From assembly GCA_903896595.1 (NCBI GenBank), contig CAITYL010000244.1, positions 1 through 39,814 of the forward strand: DNA of 39,814 bases. Direction: 5' to 3'. Positions 25,810 through 34,582 of this stretch are shown here, one piece after another. The notes below the pieces were generated by a model, which searched no databases, was not told where the DNA came from, and worked only from the letters and a program-made list of their open reading frames with translations. Position 1 is the first letter of the stretch. Each line of letters begins with the position of its first letter. A program made the translations under genes and the position numbers. The DNA comes from an uncultured Lentisphaerota bacterium (GTDB lineage Bacteria > Verrucomicrobiota > Lentisphaeria > Oligosphaerales > CAITYL01).

Positions 25810-26703
25810 ATGGCGGAGCAACCGGATGCGGTGAAATTGAATTGGGAACAGTCGGATTTCGAGCGCAAGTGCGGCTTTCGCGGAAGCCGAAACACCGGCG
25901 TGAACATGGTGTTCGCATTCGCGCTGGGGCTGCTGATGTCGGTGCTGTTTTATGCGGGACTGTACCCGTTGCTGAGCAGCTATTATATCGCCACCATGTT
26001 TTATAACCGCGGCCCGACCCAGCACGCCACCGTGCTGCTCGCCTGCTGGACCTTCGCGTTCCTGTTCATTAAATGGCGAAAATTGGCGTTTCAGCGGCAA
26101 GCGCTGGCCTTGCAGGTGGCACCTCTGGACGCGGGGTTTTCCTTGACCCCGGAAACGGCGCCGCAGGTGCTGGAGCGGCTTTACGCAGTGGTGGACAACC
26201 CGAAGCACTTTCTACTGTTTGCACGCATCGAGCTGGCCCTGGCGAATCTCAAGAATTTGCGGCGCGTGGGCGACTTGGATGAAGTTCTGCGCTCCCAGGC
26301 CGAGAACGAGGAGAACAGCGTCGAATCAAGCTACACCAACGTCAAAGGATTCATCTGGGCCATCCCGGTCCTGGGGTTCATCGGCACGGTGCTGGGCTTG
26401 TCGCAGGCCATTGGCGCCTTTGGTGTCATGCTGGGTGGCAGCACGGACATCGCGCAGATCAAGGACGGCCTGAAGGGTGTCACGGCCGGCCTGGCCACCG
26501 CCTTTGAAACCACGCTGGTGGCGCTGGTGGCGGCCCTGGCGTTACAGATTCTGCTGAACGCGCTGAAAAAGCGCGAAGAAGATTTCCTGGATGACTGCAC
26601 GGAATATGCCCTGCGCCATGTGGTCACCAAACTGCGCATTACCGATGCCCCGGACACTCAATCGGCCACTTCCCCCGGGGCGGCGGAACACCAACCGGCC
26701 TAA
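25810..26703 (+). CDS. MotA/TolQ/ExbB-family proton channel subunit
   Basis: A 297-residue membrane protein with helices at about 30-53, 72-88, 180-204 and 228-251. The last two carry the family signature: 'FIWAIPVLGFIGTVLGLSQA' and 'GVTAGLATAFETTLVALVAA'. A cytoplasmic loop of about 90 residues lies between helices 2 and 3. Pentamers of such subunits surround a dimeric ExbD/MotB-type stator and convert the proton gradient into mechanical work. The two genes immediately downstream supply matching stators. AGGAG lies about ten bases before the ATG. It lacks the long tail of ZorA and has no flagellar or TonB neighbours, so it is a specialised stator unit of this cluster. Confidence 0.82.
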   Translation: MAEQPDAVKLNWEQSDFERKCGFRGSRNTGVNMVFAFALGLLMSVLFYAGLYPLLSSYYIATMFYNRGPTQHATVLLACWTFAFLFIKWRKLAFQRQALALQVAPLDAGFSLTPETAPQVLERLYAVVDNPKHFLLFARIELALANLKNLRRVGDLDEVLRSQAENEENSVESSYTNVKGFIWAIPVLGFIGTVLGLSQAIGAFGVMLGGSTDIAQIKDGLKGVTAGLATAFETTLVALVAALALQILLNALKKREEDFLDDCTEYALRHVVTKLRITDAPDTQSATSPGAAEHQPA

Positions 26704-26741
26704 CCCACCCGCCGCCATGGTGGCCACGAAGGGAAACGAGT

Positions 26742-27533
26742 ATGCGAAAGCGATACGAGGAAGCGCCGATCTCGCTATTTTCGTTTCAAGACATCATTAC
26801 CTGTGTGACCGGTATTATGATTTTCCTGGTGTTGATAATGACATTGGAGTTACTGCGACAAGCGGCGGCGGAACCATCGCCGGATCCGGCCGCACGCGAT
26901 CCGGAGCTGGAACGATTGGCTCGGGAACACGAGGCGTTGCTTAAACAGGCACGGGAACAGCATGAAACAATGCTGGCGCAAACGCGGCGGTTGAACGTGC
27001 TGGACCCATTGGCATTGGCGACGACGCCGGCCCGGTTGCGCGAGGCCAGGCAACGGGAACTGGCGCTAGCGGCGGAAATGGCCCGGCTGGCAACACAACA
27101 AAGCAACACTCAGGCGGCGGCGGCCCAGGATGGACAACAAACAGCGGCCGATAGTCTGCGCCTGGCGGAACTGATGGCGCAAAAGGACGCGCTCGAAAAC
27201 CGGCTCAAAGATGAGACGGTGCGCAATCGCCTGGCGTTTATTCCGGAAAGCGGCAACGGCAAGCGTCCGATCCTGGTGCAATGGAGCGCGAGCGAGATCA
27301 AGGTCAAGCCATTACAGAGTCAGGAAACGGTGCGGTCTTTCACCTCCGCCGCCGCTGGCTTAAGCGAGCTTAAGAGCTGGATGCGTGGCCGGCAATCCAA
27401 CTTGGAATATGTCGTCGTCCTGCTCAAGCCCAGCGGCGTGGCCTCTTTCAGCGGGGAGTATCAAGGATTGCGTGACCTGGGCCTGGATCTGGGCTTGGAA
27501 CCGTTGGAAGAAGCCAAATCCGGAGTGTACTAA
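26742..27533 (+). CDS. ExbD/MotB-like stator protein 1
   Basis: The 263-residue product has one N-terminal membrane helix (18-37) in 'FQDIITCVTGIMIFLVLIMT'. Asp17 sits at its cytoplasmic edge, matching the proton-carrying Asp of ExbD and MotB. A long heptad-like coiled coil (45-155) follows, then a small mixed domain with 'KRPILVQWSASEIKVKP' and 'YVVVLLKPSGVASF'. No OmpA-type peptidoglycan-binding domain is present, which argues against MotB or ZorB proper. It is 38 bases after the channel gene and overlaps the next gene by one base (TAATG). It probably forms a heterodimer with the paralogue downstream. Confidence 0.75.
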   Translation: MRKRYEEAPISLFSFQDIITCVTGIMIFLVLIMTLELLRQAAAEPSPDPAARDPELERLAREHEALLKQAREQHETMLAQTRRLNVLDPLALATTPARLREARQRELALAAEMARLATQQSNTQAAAAQDGQQTAADSLRLAELMAQKDALENRLKDETVRNRLAFIPESGNGKRPILVQWSASEIKVKPLQSQETVRSFTSAAAGLSELKSWMRGRQSNLEYVVVLLKPSGVASFSGEYQGLRDLGLDLGLEPLEEAKSGVY

Positions 27534-28459
27534 TGCGGCGGCGGCGAAGTGAAATCCCCAGTAGCTTGGAGTTGTTGCTCGACACCATGTGCAACACCTT
27601 CGGCGGCATTGTGTTCATGGCCATTCTGCTGGCGGTGTTGCTGCCGCGCACCCTGGTGACCACCCAAGCTGACCCGCGCACCCAGGAGGCGCGGATCGAG
27701 ATTCAGCGAAACGACTTGGAAAGCGAAAACCAAGCCCTGCGCGCCAAGCTCAACGAACTGGGCAAACTCTCGGACACCTACGCGCGGAAGCTCAAGGCCC
27801 GCGAAGCGGATCCGCGCAGCCGGGAACAGTCCGAACTGGCAAAAACCTTGGCAACCATCACCGCCATAACGGCACAACGCGACCGGCTGGCGGCGGAATT
27901 GCAGGAACAGGGCACGCTGGCGGCGGCCCAGGCGCAACAAACGGTGAATGTGCGGCGGGCGGTGGCCGAACTGGAAGCGCAGGTGGCCGCCTTGAAAACG
28001 CGAATGGATGCGGCAACCCGGATCGAGCAACGCCAGTTTCGCCTGCCCCAGATGCGCCCGACCAGCAAGACGCCACTTTTTTTGGTCGTCAAACGCGGGA
28101 AACTGTTCCAGGTCACGAAAGCGGGCGGAGGTTCACCCCCAAGCGATTTTGATGGCCGTTTTGTGGAATGGCGAAATGACGGAACGAATGCCTGGCGTTT
28201 CGAGGTGAAGTCGGCGGCGGGGCTGGACTTGAGCAATGCCCGGACGTGCTTCCGTAACTTGGAGCCGTTCAGCAGCCAGGAGTTACGCCGAGAATATTAT
28301 CTGGAATTCTGGGTGTACAACGACTCGTTTCCGGAATTCATCCGGCTCAAGGAGCAAGTGTGCCGGCGTGGCATCAGCTACAACTGGAGCCCGCAAGAAG
28401 AAGGGGACCCCATCGGCTTGCGGATCGTTGACACCCCCGTGAAACATGAGGTGCAGTAA
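27533..28459 (+). CDS. ExbD/MotB-like stator protein 2
   Basis: A 308-residue paralogue of the preceding protein. Its first 40 residues align without gaps: 'EIPSSLELLLDTMCNTFGGI' with Asp17 again at the edge of a helix (19-38). A coiled coil (45-160) and a C-terminal domain with 'FLVVKRGKLFQVTKAGGGSP' and 'FWVYNDSFPEFIRLKEQV' follow. The C-terminal domain differs from that of protein 1, so the two stators are probably not interchangeable. There is no OmpA-type domain. The start overlaps the previous stop and the next gene begins four bases after its stop, showing tight coupling. Confidence 0.72.
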   Translation: MRRRRSEIPSSLELLLDTMCNTFGGIVFMAILLAVLLPRTLVTTQADPRTQEARIEIQRNDLESENQALRAKLNELGKLSDTYARKLKAREADPRSREQSELAKTLATITAITAQRDRLAAELQEQGTLAAAQAQQTVNVRRAVAELEAQVAALKTRMDAATRIEQRQFRLPQMRPTSKTPLFLVVKRGKLFQVTKAGGGSPPSDFDGRFVEWRNDGTNAWRFEVKSAAGLDLSNARTCFRNLEPFSSQELRREYYLEFWVYNDSFPEFIRLKEQVCRRGISYNWSPQEEGDPIGLRIVDTPVKHEVQ

Positions 28460-28462
28460 CCG

Positions 28463-31400
28463 ATGATGCCATACGCTGAATTGATCGAACAAATCCGTTG
28501 CCTCCTGGCCCAGCCGCCCGCCGCCGTGGGGGCCACCCAAATCACCGAGCTGGCGCGACGGTACGCGGAGGCGTGCCGGGCCGTCGGCGAACGGTTGAAC
28601 CGGTGCGACGAGTGCCTGTCCAAGGGCTTGCGCAGTGAGGCGATCCAGACGGCGGAACAAGCACCGGCGCTGCTGGACGCGGCGGTGACGCTGGACTTTC
28701 CCGAGCGCGCCGCCTGGATCGAGGCGTGCCGGAGGCATGGTGCAGAGACATCAGCGGAATTATCAACCAGTCAAATTAGCCGGCTCAATCGTGAGTATGC
28801 GGATGGCGCGACGGTGGAACCGTTGCTGAAAGTCTACCGCAAGGTCGTGCATGTTGGCACCCTGGAGGAAAAAATCTCCGTGCTGCGGAAATTGCAGGCG
28901 CTAGACGGGAAAACCCCCGTCTGGCGGCAAAACCTGCTGCCGTTGGAAACAGAGCAAATCCGGCGGCTGATGACGGCGGCACAGGAGTTGAATACGCTGG
29001 AGGATATCCCGCGACTAAACGCCATCGTCCGGGAACTGCGGGAGACGCCTTGGGGAACAGAGGCGCCCGCCGACGCCATCGCCCGCCTGGAGGCCAAACT
29101 GCAGGGGCTGAACGCCCGGCAACTGAAGGCCACGATGGATCAACTCTGCCAGACCTTGGGAACGCTGGTCAAGGCGGGCGATGCCGCCGGTCTGGCGGAA
29201 CCTCTGGCCGCGTGGTCACGATTGGGCGACGCGGCGATGGCCACCGCCACGCCGACGCAAATGAAGACAATGGAACATGCGAATGGCCTGCTCGAAAAAC
29301 AGCAGACGGAAAAACGCCGCCGGCAGGAGTTCCAGCAAACCGTTGGGCAAGTGATGGCCCTGCTCGAACAACCCGCACCCAAGCGGTGTGAACTTGAAAC
29401 CGTGTTGGCGCGAATTGAAAATTCCGAAGGACTGACGCCGCCCCCCGCGGTCATGACCCGTGCCCGTGAACGGCTGGCGGAACTGACACGCCTGCATGAA
29501 CGCCGCCTGCGCCTGTTGTTGGTGACCGGCCTGGTCGTACTCGTCATAGCCGGCGCCGCTCTGCTGGTGTTGGTCCAACAGAAAATCAGGGCAGCCAAGG
29601 TGCATAACCAGACAACTGAATTGGAAGCGCTCATCAAGGCTCGCCAATACCCCAAGGCGGCCAGCGAACTGACGAAGTTTCTTCAGGCAACCCCTTGGGC
29701 CGCGAAAGACCCCAAGTTACGCCAGTTCAAGAGTTCCATTGCGGATGGTTGTGCGCAATTGAGCAAGGAGGCAGAAGAATTTGACCGCCTTCGTATCGAA
29801 CTGGAGCGCATCCGCAACGCCCAATTTAACGCCGCCCGTGAAACCATTGAACCGCCGTTGAACCGCCTGGAAGCTATCGCCAACAACGAGGAGCAACGGT
29901 TGTTTCTGGACCGGTGGAAAGCGGATCGGCGGGCGTATGAACGCCAGCAACAGGAGGCCAGGGAAAAGACGTTTGCCAGCCTGCTCCAAGGCATCCTTGG
30001 GCAACTGGAGCACACTGAGGAGATCGCCACCAGAATGACGTCGGCGGACGCGCAGGTCACGATGAATGAACTTAACTCCCAGGTGGTGGTTGCCGTCCGG
30101 CAGGAAGCCGGGGTGTCACCCGAGCTAAAGGCACAACTGGCCGACGCTAGACAACAAGTGGCCAAACTCGGCGAGGTCGTCAAGGCGCGGGTCGAACGCG
30201 ACGCTAAAACAGCGCGGGGACGGATCGAGGCGCAGGCGGCACTGCAAGCCATGTGGAAGAACATCCCAACAGGTGCCCTGCCCATGCGGTCATACGCGGA
30301 GCTATTGGCGAAAGCGGCGGAATTGAACGCCCCTGACGACACGGTGGCGGAGCCGTGGGCCACATCAGAGGATTGCGCTCGGGCCGAAATGCATGCCAAA
30401 TTGGCGGAATGGCTCTCATCGTCCGGATTCGCCTTTACGGGCGGTATTCCCACTGGTCTAACCGACTATGCCAAGAAAACCATTGCGTGGAACAGTACCC
30501 TCCGCCAGCGACTGGCGCAATGCCAAAAGGCCGAGGCGCGCCGCACGGCGTTGAGCGAACTGCTGTGCGCACCGGTCTTCACCGACCTCCGCATCCTTGA
30601 GATCAAGGCGCGCCATGGCGAACACAAGAACACGCTTCGCTTGCGTTATTATACCGGCGCCGGTAAAATGTTCAGCGATGGCGCCGGCAACCGTACCTTT
30701 TCCTGTGAACAAGCCGTCTACAGCGACACCGCTCCGAGCGGCTATGTCTTGCAACGCACGCCGATCTCCGACGATTACTGGATTTTCAATAAGTCGGTGG
30801 AAACCCCGGTTTTCGCCGCGCACAACGCGCCGCTAAACGCCTTTCTCCGCGTGCTTAAAGAAACGCCCAACGTTGAACTGGCGCCCTTTCTCTTAAAACA
30901 AGCCGAATGCTTGGGCCGGAACGGGCAAATCTGCCCATCACTACGGGCCGGCCTGGTCAAGGAATTGCTGACGGCGGCGGAAACCATCGCGCCCGCCACC
31001 GGAGAAATCCCAAGTGTCAGATCCGCCCTGAACCGGCTAAAATCGCGGACGTTGCAGAATAATTGGTTAGAGGATGCGGACGCGAGCGTCATCGCCGAAA
31101 TGGCGGACTTCGCGACGTGGGGCCGCTTCGCGGACGCGGAACAGGCCTATCGCAATAGCTTGAAGCTGGTGGAAACCGCCTTGACCCGAAGAGTGGCCAT
31201 CTGCGGCGTGGTGAAGCAAGTGGGCGCCGATCCCGCGTTGGCGTTGCTCCCCGGCGCTTGGCGGGAACTGTGGACGGTATCCGTGAACGCGACCGGCGCC
31301 TATGCGTTCCGCATCGTCGCCGTGCTTAATCCCCAAACGCAACGGTATCAGTTCCTGGCCGGTGAAAAAGCGTTGCTCAAGAAGGGACTTCCGTTGTTGT

Positions 31401-31501
31401 CCCCGGCGGATGGACAAAGCACCTATGAGCTGGTCAAAACATTGGGGAATCCCGCTCAACTACCCGCCGCCTGGCCGGTCAACGGCCGACAGGCACCCTG
31501 A
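28463..31501 (+). CDS. Large single-pass helical protein of the GTPase/channel cluster
   Basis: I do not recognise the family. The 1012-residue product is mostly helical. Residues 1-345 are cytoplasmic, with repeated Leu/Ala-rich helices. One membrane helix at about 350-372 ('LLVTGLVVLVIAGAALLVLV') is followed by a 640-residue exported part. That part begins with coiled coil (380-580) and ends in a mixed domain with 'RHGEHKNTLRLRYYTGAGKM' and 'YQFLAGEKALLKKGLP'. It has no P-loop, protease or nuclease motif that I can see. It could start at ATG 28463 or 28466. Position directly after two stators suggests it is the load-bearing partner of the channel, linking the cytoplasmic GTPase complex to the periplasm. 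This is inference. Confidence 0.7.
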   Translation: MMPYAELIEQIRCLLAQPPAAVGATQITELARRYAEACRAVGERLNRCDECLSKGLRSEAIQTAEQAPALLDAAVTLDFPERAAWIEACRRHGAETSAELSTSQISRLNREYADGATVEPLLKVYRKVVHVGTLEEKISVLRKLQALDGKTPVWRQNLLPLETEQIRRLMTAAQELNTLEDIPRLNAIVRELRETPWGTEAPADAIARLEAKLQGLNARQLKATMDQLCQTLGTLVKAGDAAGLAEPLAAWSRLGDAAMATATPTQMKTMEHANGLLEKQQTEKRRRQEFQQTVGQVMALLEQPAPKRCELETVLARIENSEGLTPPPAVMTRARERLAELTRLHERRLRLLLVTGLVVLVIAGAALLVLVQQKIRAAKVHNQTTELEALIKARQYPKAASELTKFLQATPWAAKDPKLRQFKSSIADGCAQLSKEAEEFDRLRIELERIRNAQFNAARETIEPPLNRLEAIANNEEQRLFLDRWKADRRAYERQQQEAREKTFASLLQGILGQLEHTEEIATRMTSADAQVTMNELNSQVVVAVRQEAGVSPELKAQLADARQQVAKLGEVVKARVERDAKTARGRIEAQAALQAMWKNIPTGALPMRSYAELLAKAAELNAPDDTVAEPWATSEDCARAEMHAKLAEWLSSSGFAFTGGIPTGLTDYAKKTIAWNSTLRQRLAQCQKAEARRTALSELLCAPVFTDLRILEIKARHGEHKNTLRLRYYTGAGKMFSDGAGNRTFSCEQAVYSDTAPSGYVLQRTPISDDYWIFNKSVETPVFAAHNAPLNAFLRVLKETPNVELAPFLLKQAECLGRNGQICPSLRAGLVKELLTAAETIAPATGEIPSVRSALNRLKSRTLQNNWLEDADASVIAEMADFATWGRFADAEQAYRNSLKLVETALTRRVAICGVVKQVGADPALALLPGAWRELWTVSVNATGAYAFRIVAVLNPQTQRYQFLAGEKALLKKGLPLLSPADGQSTYELVKTLGNPAQLPAAWPVNGRQAP

Positions 31502-31557
31502 TCCGCATCAACATCTCCCTCCAAACTCTCAGCCGACATTATTCAGGAGCTCTTTCC

Positions 31558-32178
31558 ATGTTCTGCGGATCCTGTGGCACCCAACTGCACGAGCTGGCCG
31601 TCATCTGCCCCAAGTGCGGCACGCCCACTAAAAACTATCAGGCCACGAACGCCGCTGGCCAGCGCCGTGGCGCGGCCGTCCCGGGGGGACGCTTCACGGC
31701 GGCCTCCGCCCCAGACACCAGCGGCCTGGCGATTGCCAGCCTGATCATGGGGCTGGTGGGAGTACTGGTAGGGATAACCGCCATCCCCGCCGTGATTTGT
31801 GGCCACCTGGCGCGAGGCCAGATCCGCAACGCCGACGGGGCATTGGCGGGAAGCGGCATGGCTCTGACCGGCTTGATCCTCGGTTATGTCACCATTGCCT
31901 GCTGCACCGTGTTGCTGCTGGCCGCCATCGCTATTCCCTCGTTTTTTAATGCCCGTGACACAAGCCGTAAGAATTCTTGTATAAATAACTTAAGGCAAAT
32001 TGATGGCGCCCAGCAGCAGGCCATGCTCGCCTTGAGCGTCGAAACACCAACCGTCGCCCAAGTGCAGCAGTATCTGCAACCGGAGGGACTGGCCTGTCCG
32101 TCCACCGATGCGCCCTACGACCTTAGTCATGGCCCGCCGGTTTGTCCCAGTGGTGTCGCCCGCCATGTACTACCATAA
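31558..32178 (+). CDS. Zinc ribbon-DUF4190-pseudopilin-like membrane protein
   Basis: A 206-residue protein. Residues 1-25 are a zinc ribbon ('MFCGSCGTQLHELAVICPKC'). Two membrane helices of the DUF4190 type surround '[20 protein letters not shown]'. The second helix passes into a pseudopilin-like segment, 'AIAIPSFFNARDTSRKNSC', then 'INNLRQIDGAQQQAM'. A prepilin peptidase site at the N-terminus is absent, so it is unlikely to be processed as a pilin. The DUF4190 part is nearly the same at DNA level as that in the protein at 33439. AGGAG lies ten bases before the ATG. It may be a small accessory membrane protein of the cluster; its role is unknown. Confidence 0.7.
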   Translation: MFCGSCGTQLHELAVICPKCGTPTKNYQATNAAGQRRGAAVPGGRFTAASAPDTSGLAIASLIMGLVGVLVGITAIPAVICGHLARGQIRNADGALAGSGMALTGLILGYVTIACCTVLLLAAIAIPSFFNARDTSRKNSCINNLRQIDGAQQQAMLALSVETPTVAQVQQYLQPEGLACPSTDAPYDLSHGPPVCPSGVARHVLP

Positions 32179-32212
32179 ACAGCATCGTCAAAATATTCGG
32201 AGGAAAATATTC

Positions 32213-33430
32213 ATGCCAACCATGAGGCAAGTTATTGGGATCTTGTTGGTTTCCAACCTATCGGCATACGCACAAACGCCCCAATCCTGGCAGAATGAAG
32301 TGGAAAAATTAAAGACCCGTTTCCATGATGAAATTGCCAATAAAATTACCCTTGACTATGTGGCCAAGCAAAATGGCCTGACATACCCATTGAAAAAAAA
32401 TAAGATAACACATCAAGAAATAGAAGAAAAGGCTTCTTTAAGTGCAAAACTTTATGTCAACCAAACCATACCTGAAATAAATCAAAAACTGGCATTGGAC
32501 GCGATCAGTGAAAAATATCGGTTATGGAATCGGCGTGAGCGCGTCAAATTCGTGGACAGACGCGGTCAAAAATATGACGGGTACATGACCGGCGTATACC
32601 CCAGTATGCGAGTCAATGGTATCACCGTTCCAATCGTCGATCTTGGAGATGAAGTAAAGGTTCACTTTGAACCTGATCTTGCAGAAATGCTCAGCAATCA
32701 AGAAATAAAAATTATGTTGTTAAAAAATAACCGTGATCGGGAAAGTTTATTAGAAGAATATAAACCAAAAGAAAAAGAGCGGTTATATAAATCAAATTAT
32801 TTTACATTTTATGATGGAAATTATTATGAAAAAAATGAAATTGAAAACATGCTGGCGAAACAAATGGATGAAAACATAAAAAAAGAATACTCCCGTAATA
32901 TTGAATCATTCTTAAACAGAAACGGATACATTTTGTTTGATGGCGACTATCTGCCCGCCGTAATGGCCAAACAAAAGGAAAGCGCGCGTCAGGAAGCGCA
33001 ACGACAGCAACAGGCGGAACAGGCGCGGCTCCGTATGGAACGAGAAACCGAACAGGCACGCTTGGCGGCTCAACGGGAGCAGCTCCGTCAACAACAAGAG
33101 GCCGAACGGAAAGCACAAGAAGCCCAGCGCGCCCAAACGGCAAAAAGCTGCGCCAACGAACAAATCCCGCAAGTCATCGACGGGATGTTGCAAGCCCAAT
33201 CACGGGACGAGTGGGGAAGTGAATATTGGGACAATCCGGCATCGGCGGAAAAGCTATTTGCTCCAATATCATGGAGTATAAAAGATTGTTCTGTCACCGG
33301 AACGATGGCCATCGCCAAGGTATTGGTTGAGTCAAGCACTAAAGGCGGAATGCCGATACGTAAAATATGGACATTCCTTCTGCGTTATAAAGACAGCTGG
33401 AAAATTTCATCCATTATCGATGGAAATTAA
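32213..33430 (+). CDS. Exported hypothetical protein with Gln/Arg-rich coiled coil
   Basis: I do not recognise the family. The 405-residue product starts with a signal peptide, '[20 protein letters not shown]', probably cut before QTPQ. A charged helical domain follows (to about 255), then a coiled coil of Gln/Arg/Glu repeats (about 258-320), then a compact C-terminal domain with '[17 protein letters not shown]' and '[18 protein letters not shown]'. The middle of the gene is AT-rich compared with its neighbours, much like the end of the GAP1-like gene. GGAGG sits nine bases before ATG 32213. An upstream extension of the frame overlaps the previous gene and lacks a ribosome site. It is probably periplasmic. 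Confidence 0.68.
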   Translation: MPTMRQVIGILLVSNLSAYAQTPQSWQNEVEKLKTRFHDEIANKITLDYVAKQNGLTYPLKKNKITHQEIEEKASLSAKLYVNQTIPEINQKLALDAISEKYRLWNRRERVKFVDRRGQKYDGYMTGVYPSMRVNGITVPIVDLGDEVKVHFEPDLAEMLSNQEIKIMLLKNNRDRESLLEEYKPKEKERLYKSNYFTFYDGNYYEKNEIENMLAKQMDENIKKEYSRNIESFLNRNGYILFDGDYLPAVMAKQKESARQEAQRQQQAEQARLRMERETEQARLAAQREQLRQQQEAERKAQEAQRAQTAKSCANEQIPQVIDGMLQAQSRDEWGSEYWDNPASAEKLFAPISWSIKDCSVTGTMAIAKVLVESSTKGGMPIRKIWTFLLRYKDSWKISSIIDGN

Positions 33431-33438
33431 AGAGTGTT

Positions 33439-34569
33439 ATGAACGTCTCTTATCATCTGCGCTGGAAAGGGGTGACCACCGGGCCGTTAACCCCCGAGCA
33501 AGTGCGTGAGCAGTTCCGCGCCGGCAAGATTTCTCGCTTTCACGAAGTTTCACCGAATCAGCGGGACTGGCGGCCGTTGGCCGAGATTCCAGAGCTCTTA
33601 CCGAAGCCGCCGCCAGCGCCAGAGGTTGCTGCACCAACTGTCACGCCTACCGGGAAACGAACGCTCACACCTCTGTCGAGGGCGTCACGAGTGGAACAAC
33701 CCAATGATACACCAGACGAACCGGCGCCCCCGCTTTCCCGGCGCCCCCCCGCCACAACCGATGAGGCGGAATGCCCTAACAATGCTTTGCCGGCAGGAGG
33801 CCAAACCGCCTTCTGCACCAGCTGCGGCAAGCCGCTGGCAACCGCCGCAGTGTTCTGCACCCATTGCGGTGCGGCCGGCCCTGGTCCTGATCCTGGTCTG
33901 CGGACAACCGCCCGCCCGGCTGTCAGTGGCCTGGCGATTGCCAGTTTGGTTTTAGGCTTGCTGGGATGTAGCCTTCCCGCCGTGATCTGCGGCCACCTGG
34001 CACGGCGCAAGATCCGCAACGCCGACGGGGCATTGACGGGAAGCGGTATGGCCCTGGCGGGCCTGATTCTGGGATATGTACTGCTCATACTCACGGTGAT
34101 GGTGGCTGGCATGGCCGGCATGCTGCTTCCGGCTTTGGGCGCCGCCCGTGAAAAGGCCCGTCGCATCAACTGTGCCGGCAACCTCAAGCAGATCGGCTTG
34201 GCTTGTAAAATGTATGCCAACGACTACAACGGTTGCTTTCCGCCTGATTTCAAGTTCATGTTAGAGTCTAAGTATTTGGACGCGCCCATGATATACATTT
34301 GCCCGTCCGGCACCGCGATGCCAGCGGCCACTGCGGGACAATTAGACGACCCGCGCCATTGCAGTTACCTTTACTTCGGTGGTGGCTACACAGAGGACGA
34401 ACTCGGCGACAATTCGGTACTGGCCGCCGATCGTGACAACAACCACCCAAAGTTCTGGAATGTCGTGCTAGGAAATGGAAGTGTCGCCGGATATCAAAGC
34501 GGAGACGACTTCACTACGGTCGCCAAGCGCAACGGCTGGCGCATACCAGCTCCCCGGGCACCCAAGTAA
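33439..34569 (+). CDS. GYF-zinc ribbon-DUF4190-pseudopilin fusion protein
   Basis: A 376-residue fusion. Residues 1-55 are a GYF_2-type domain ('[20 protein letters not shown]' then '[15 protein letters not shown]'). A Pro-rich linker leads to a zinc ribbon ('[20 protein letters not shown]', 125-144). Two DUF4190 helices follow (163-185 and 202-225). A pseudopilin-like segment then reads '[20 protein letters not shown]' and '[20 protein letters not shown]'. The C-terminal part matches the globular ends of PVC-type pseudopilins, with '[17 protein letters not shown]'. The GYF part resembles that of the GTPase at 20300, tying this gene to the cluster. It starts eight bases after the previous stop. 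Confidence 0.75.
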   Translation: MNVSYHLRWKGVTTGPLTPEQVREQFRAGKISRFHEVSPNQRDWRPLAEIPELLPKPPPAPEVAAPTVTPTGKRTLTPLSRASRVEQPNDTPDEPAPPLSRRPPATTDEAECPNNALPAGGQTAFCTSCGKPLATAAVFCTHCGAAGPGPDPGLRTTARPAVSGLAIASLVLGLLGCSLPAVICGHLARRKIRNADGALTGSGMALAGLILGYVLLILTVMVAGMAGMLLPALGAAREKARRINCAGNLKQIGLACKMYANDYNGCFPPDFKFMLESKYLDAPMIYICPSGTAMPAATAGQLDDPRHCSYLYFGGGYTEDELGDNSVLAADRDNNHPKFWNVVLGNGSVAGYQSGDDFTTVAKRNGWRIPAPRAPK

Positions 34570-34582
34570 GCTGGAGTTTGTC

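Noticed and set aside
25810-31501. Zorya defence system
   Set aside because: The channel gene fits loosely, but there is no long ZorA tail, no OmpA-type domain on the stators, and no ZorC or ZorD/E helicase-nuclease next to them.
31558-34569. Type IV pilus or type II secretion genes
   Set aside because: The pilin-like segments are internal, follow zinc ribbons and DUF4190 helices, lack a prepilin peptidase site, and no assembly ATPase or secretin is present.
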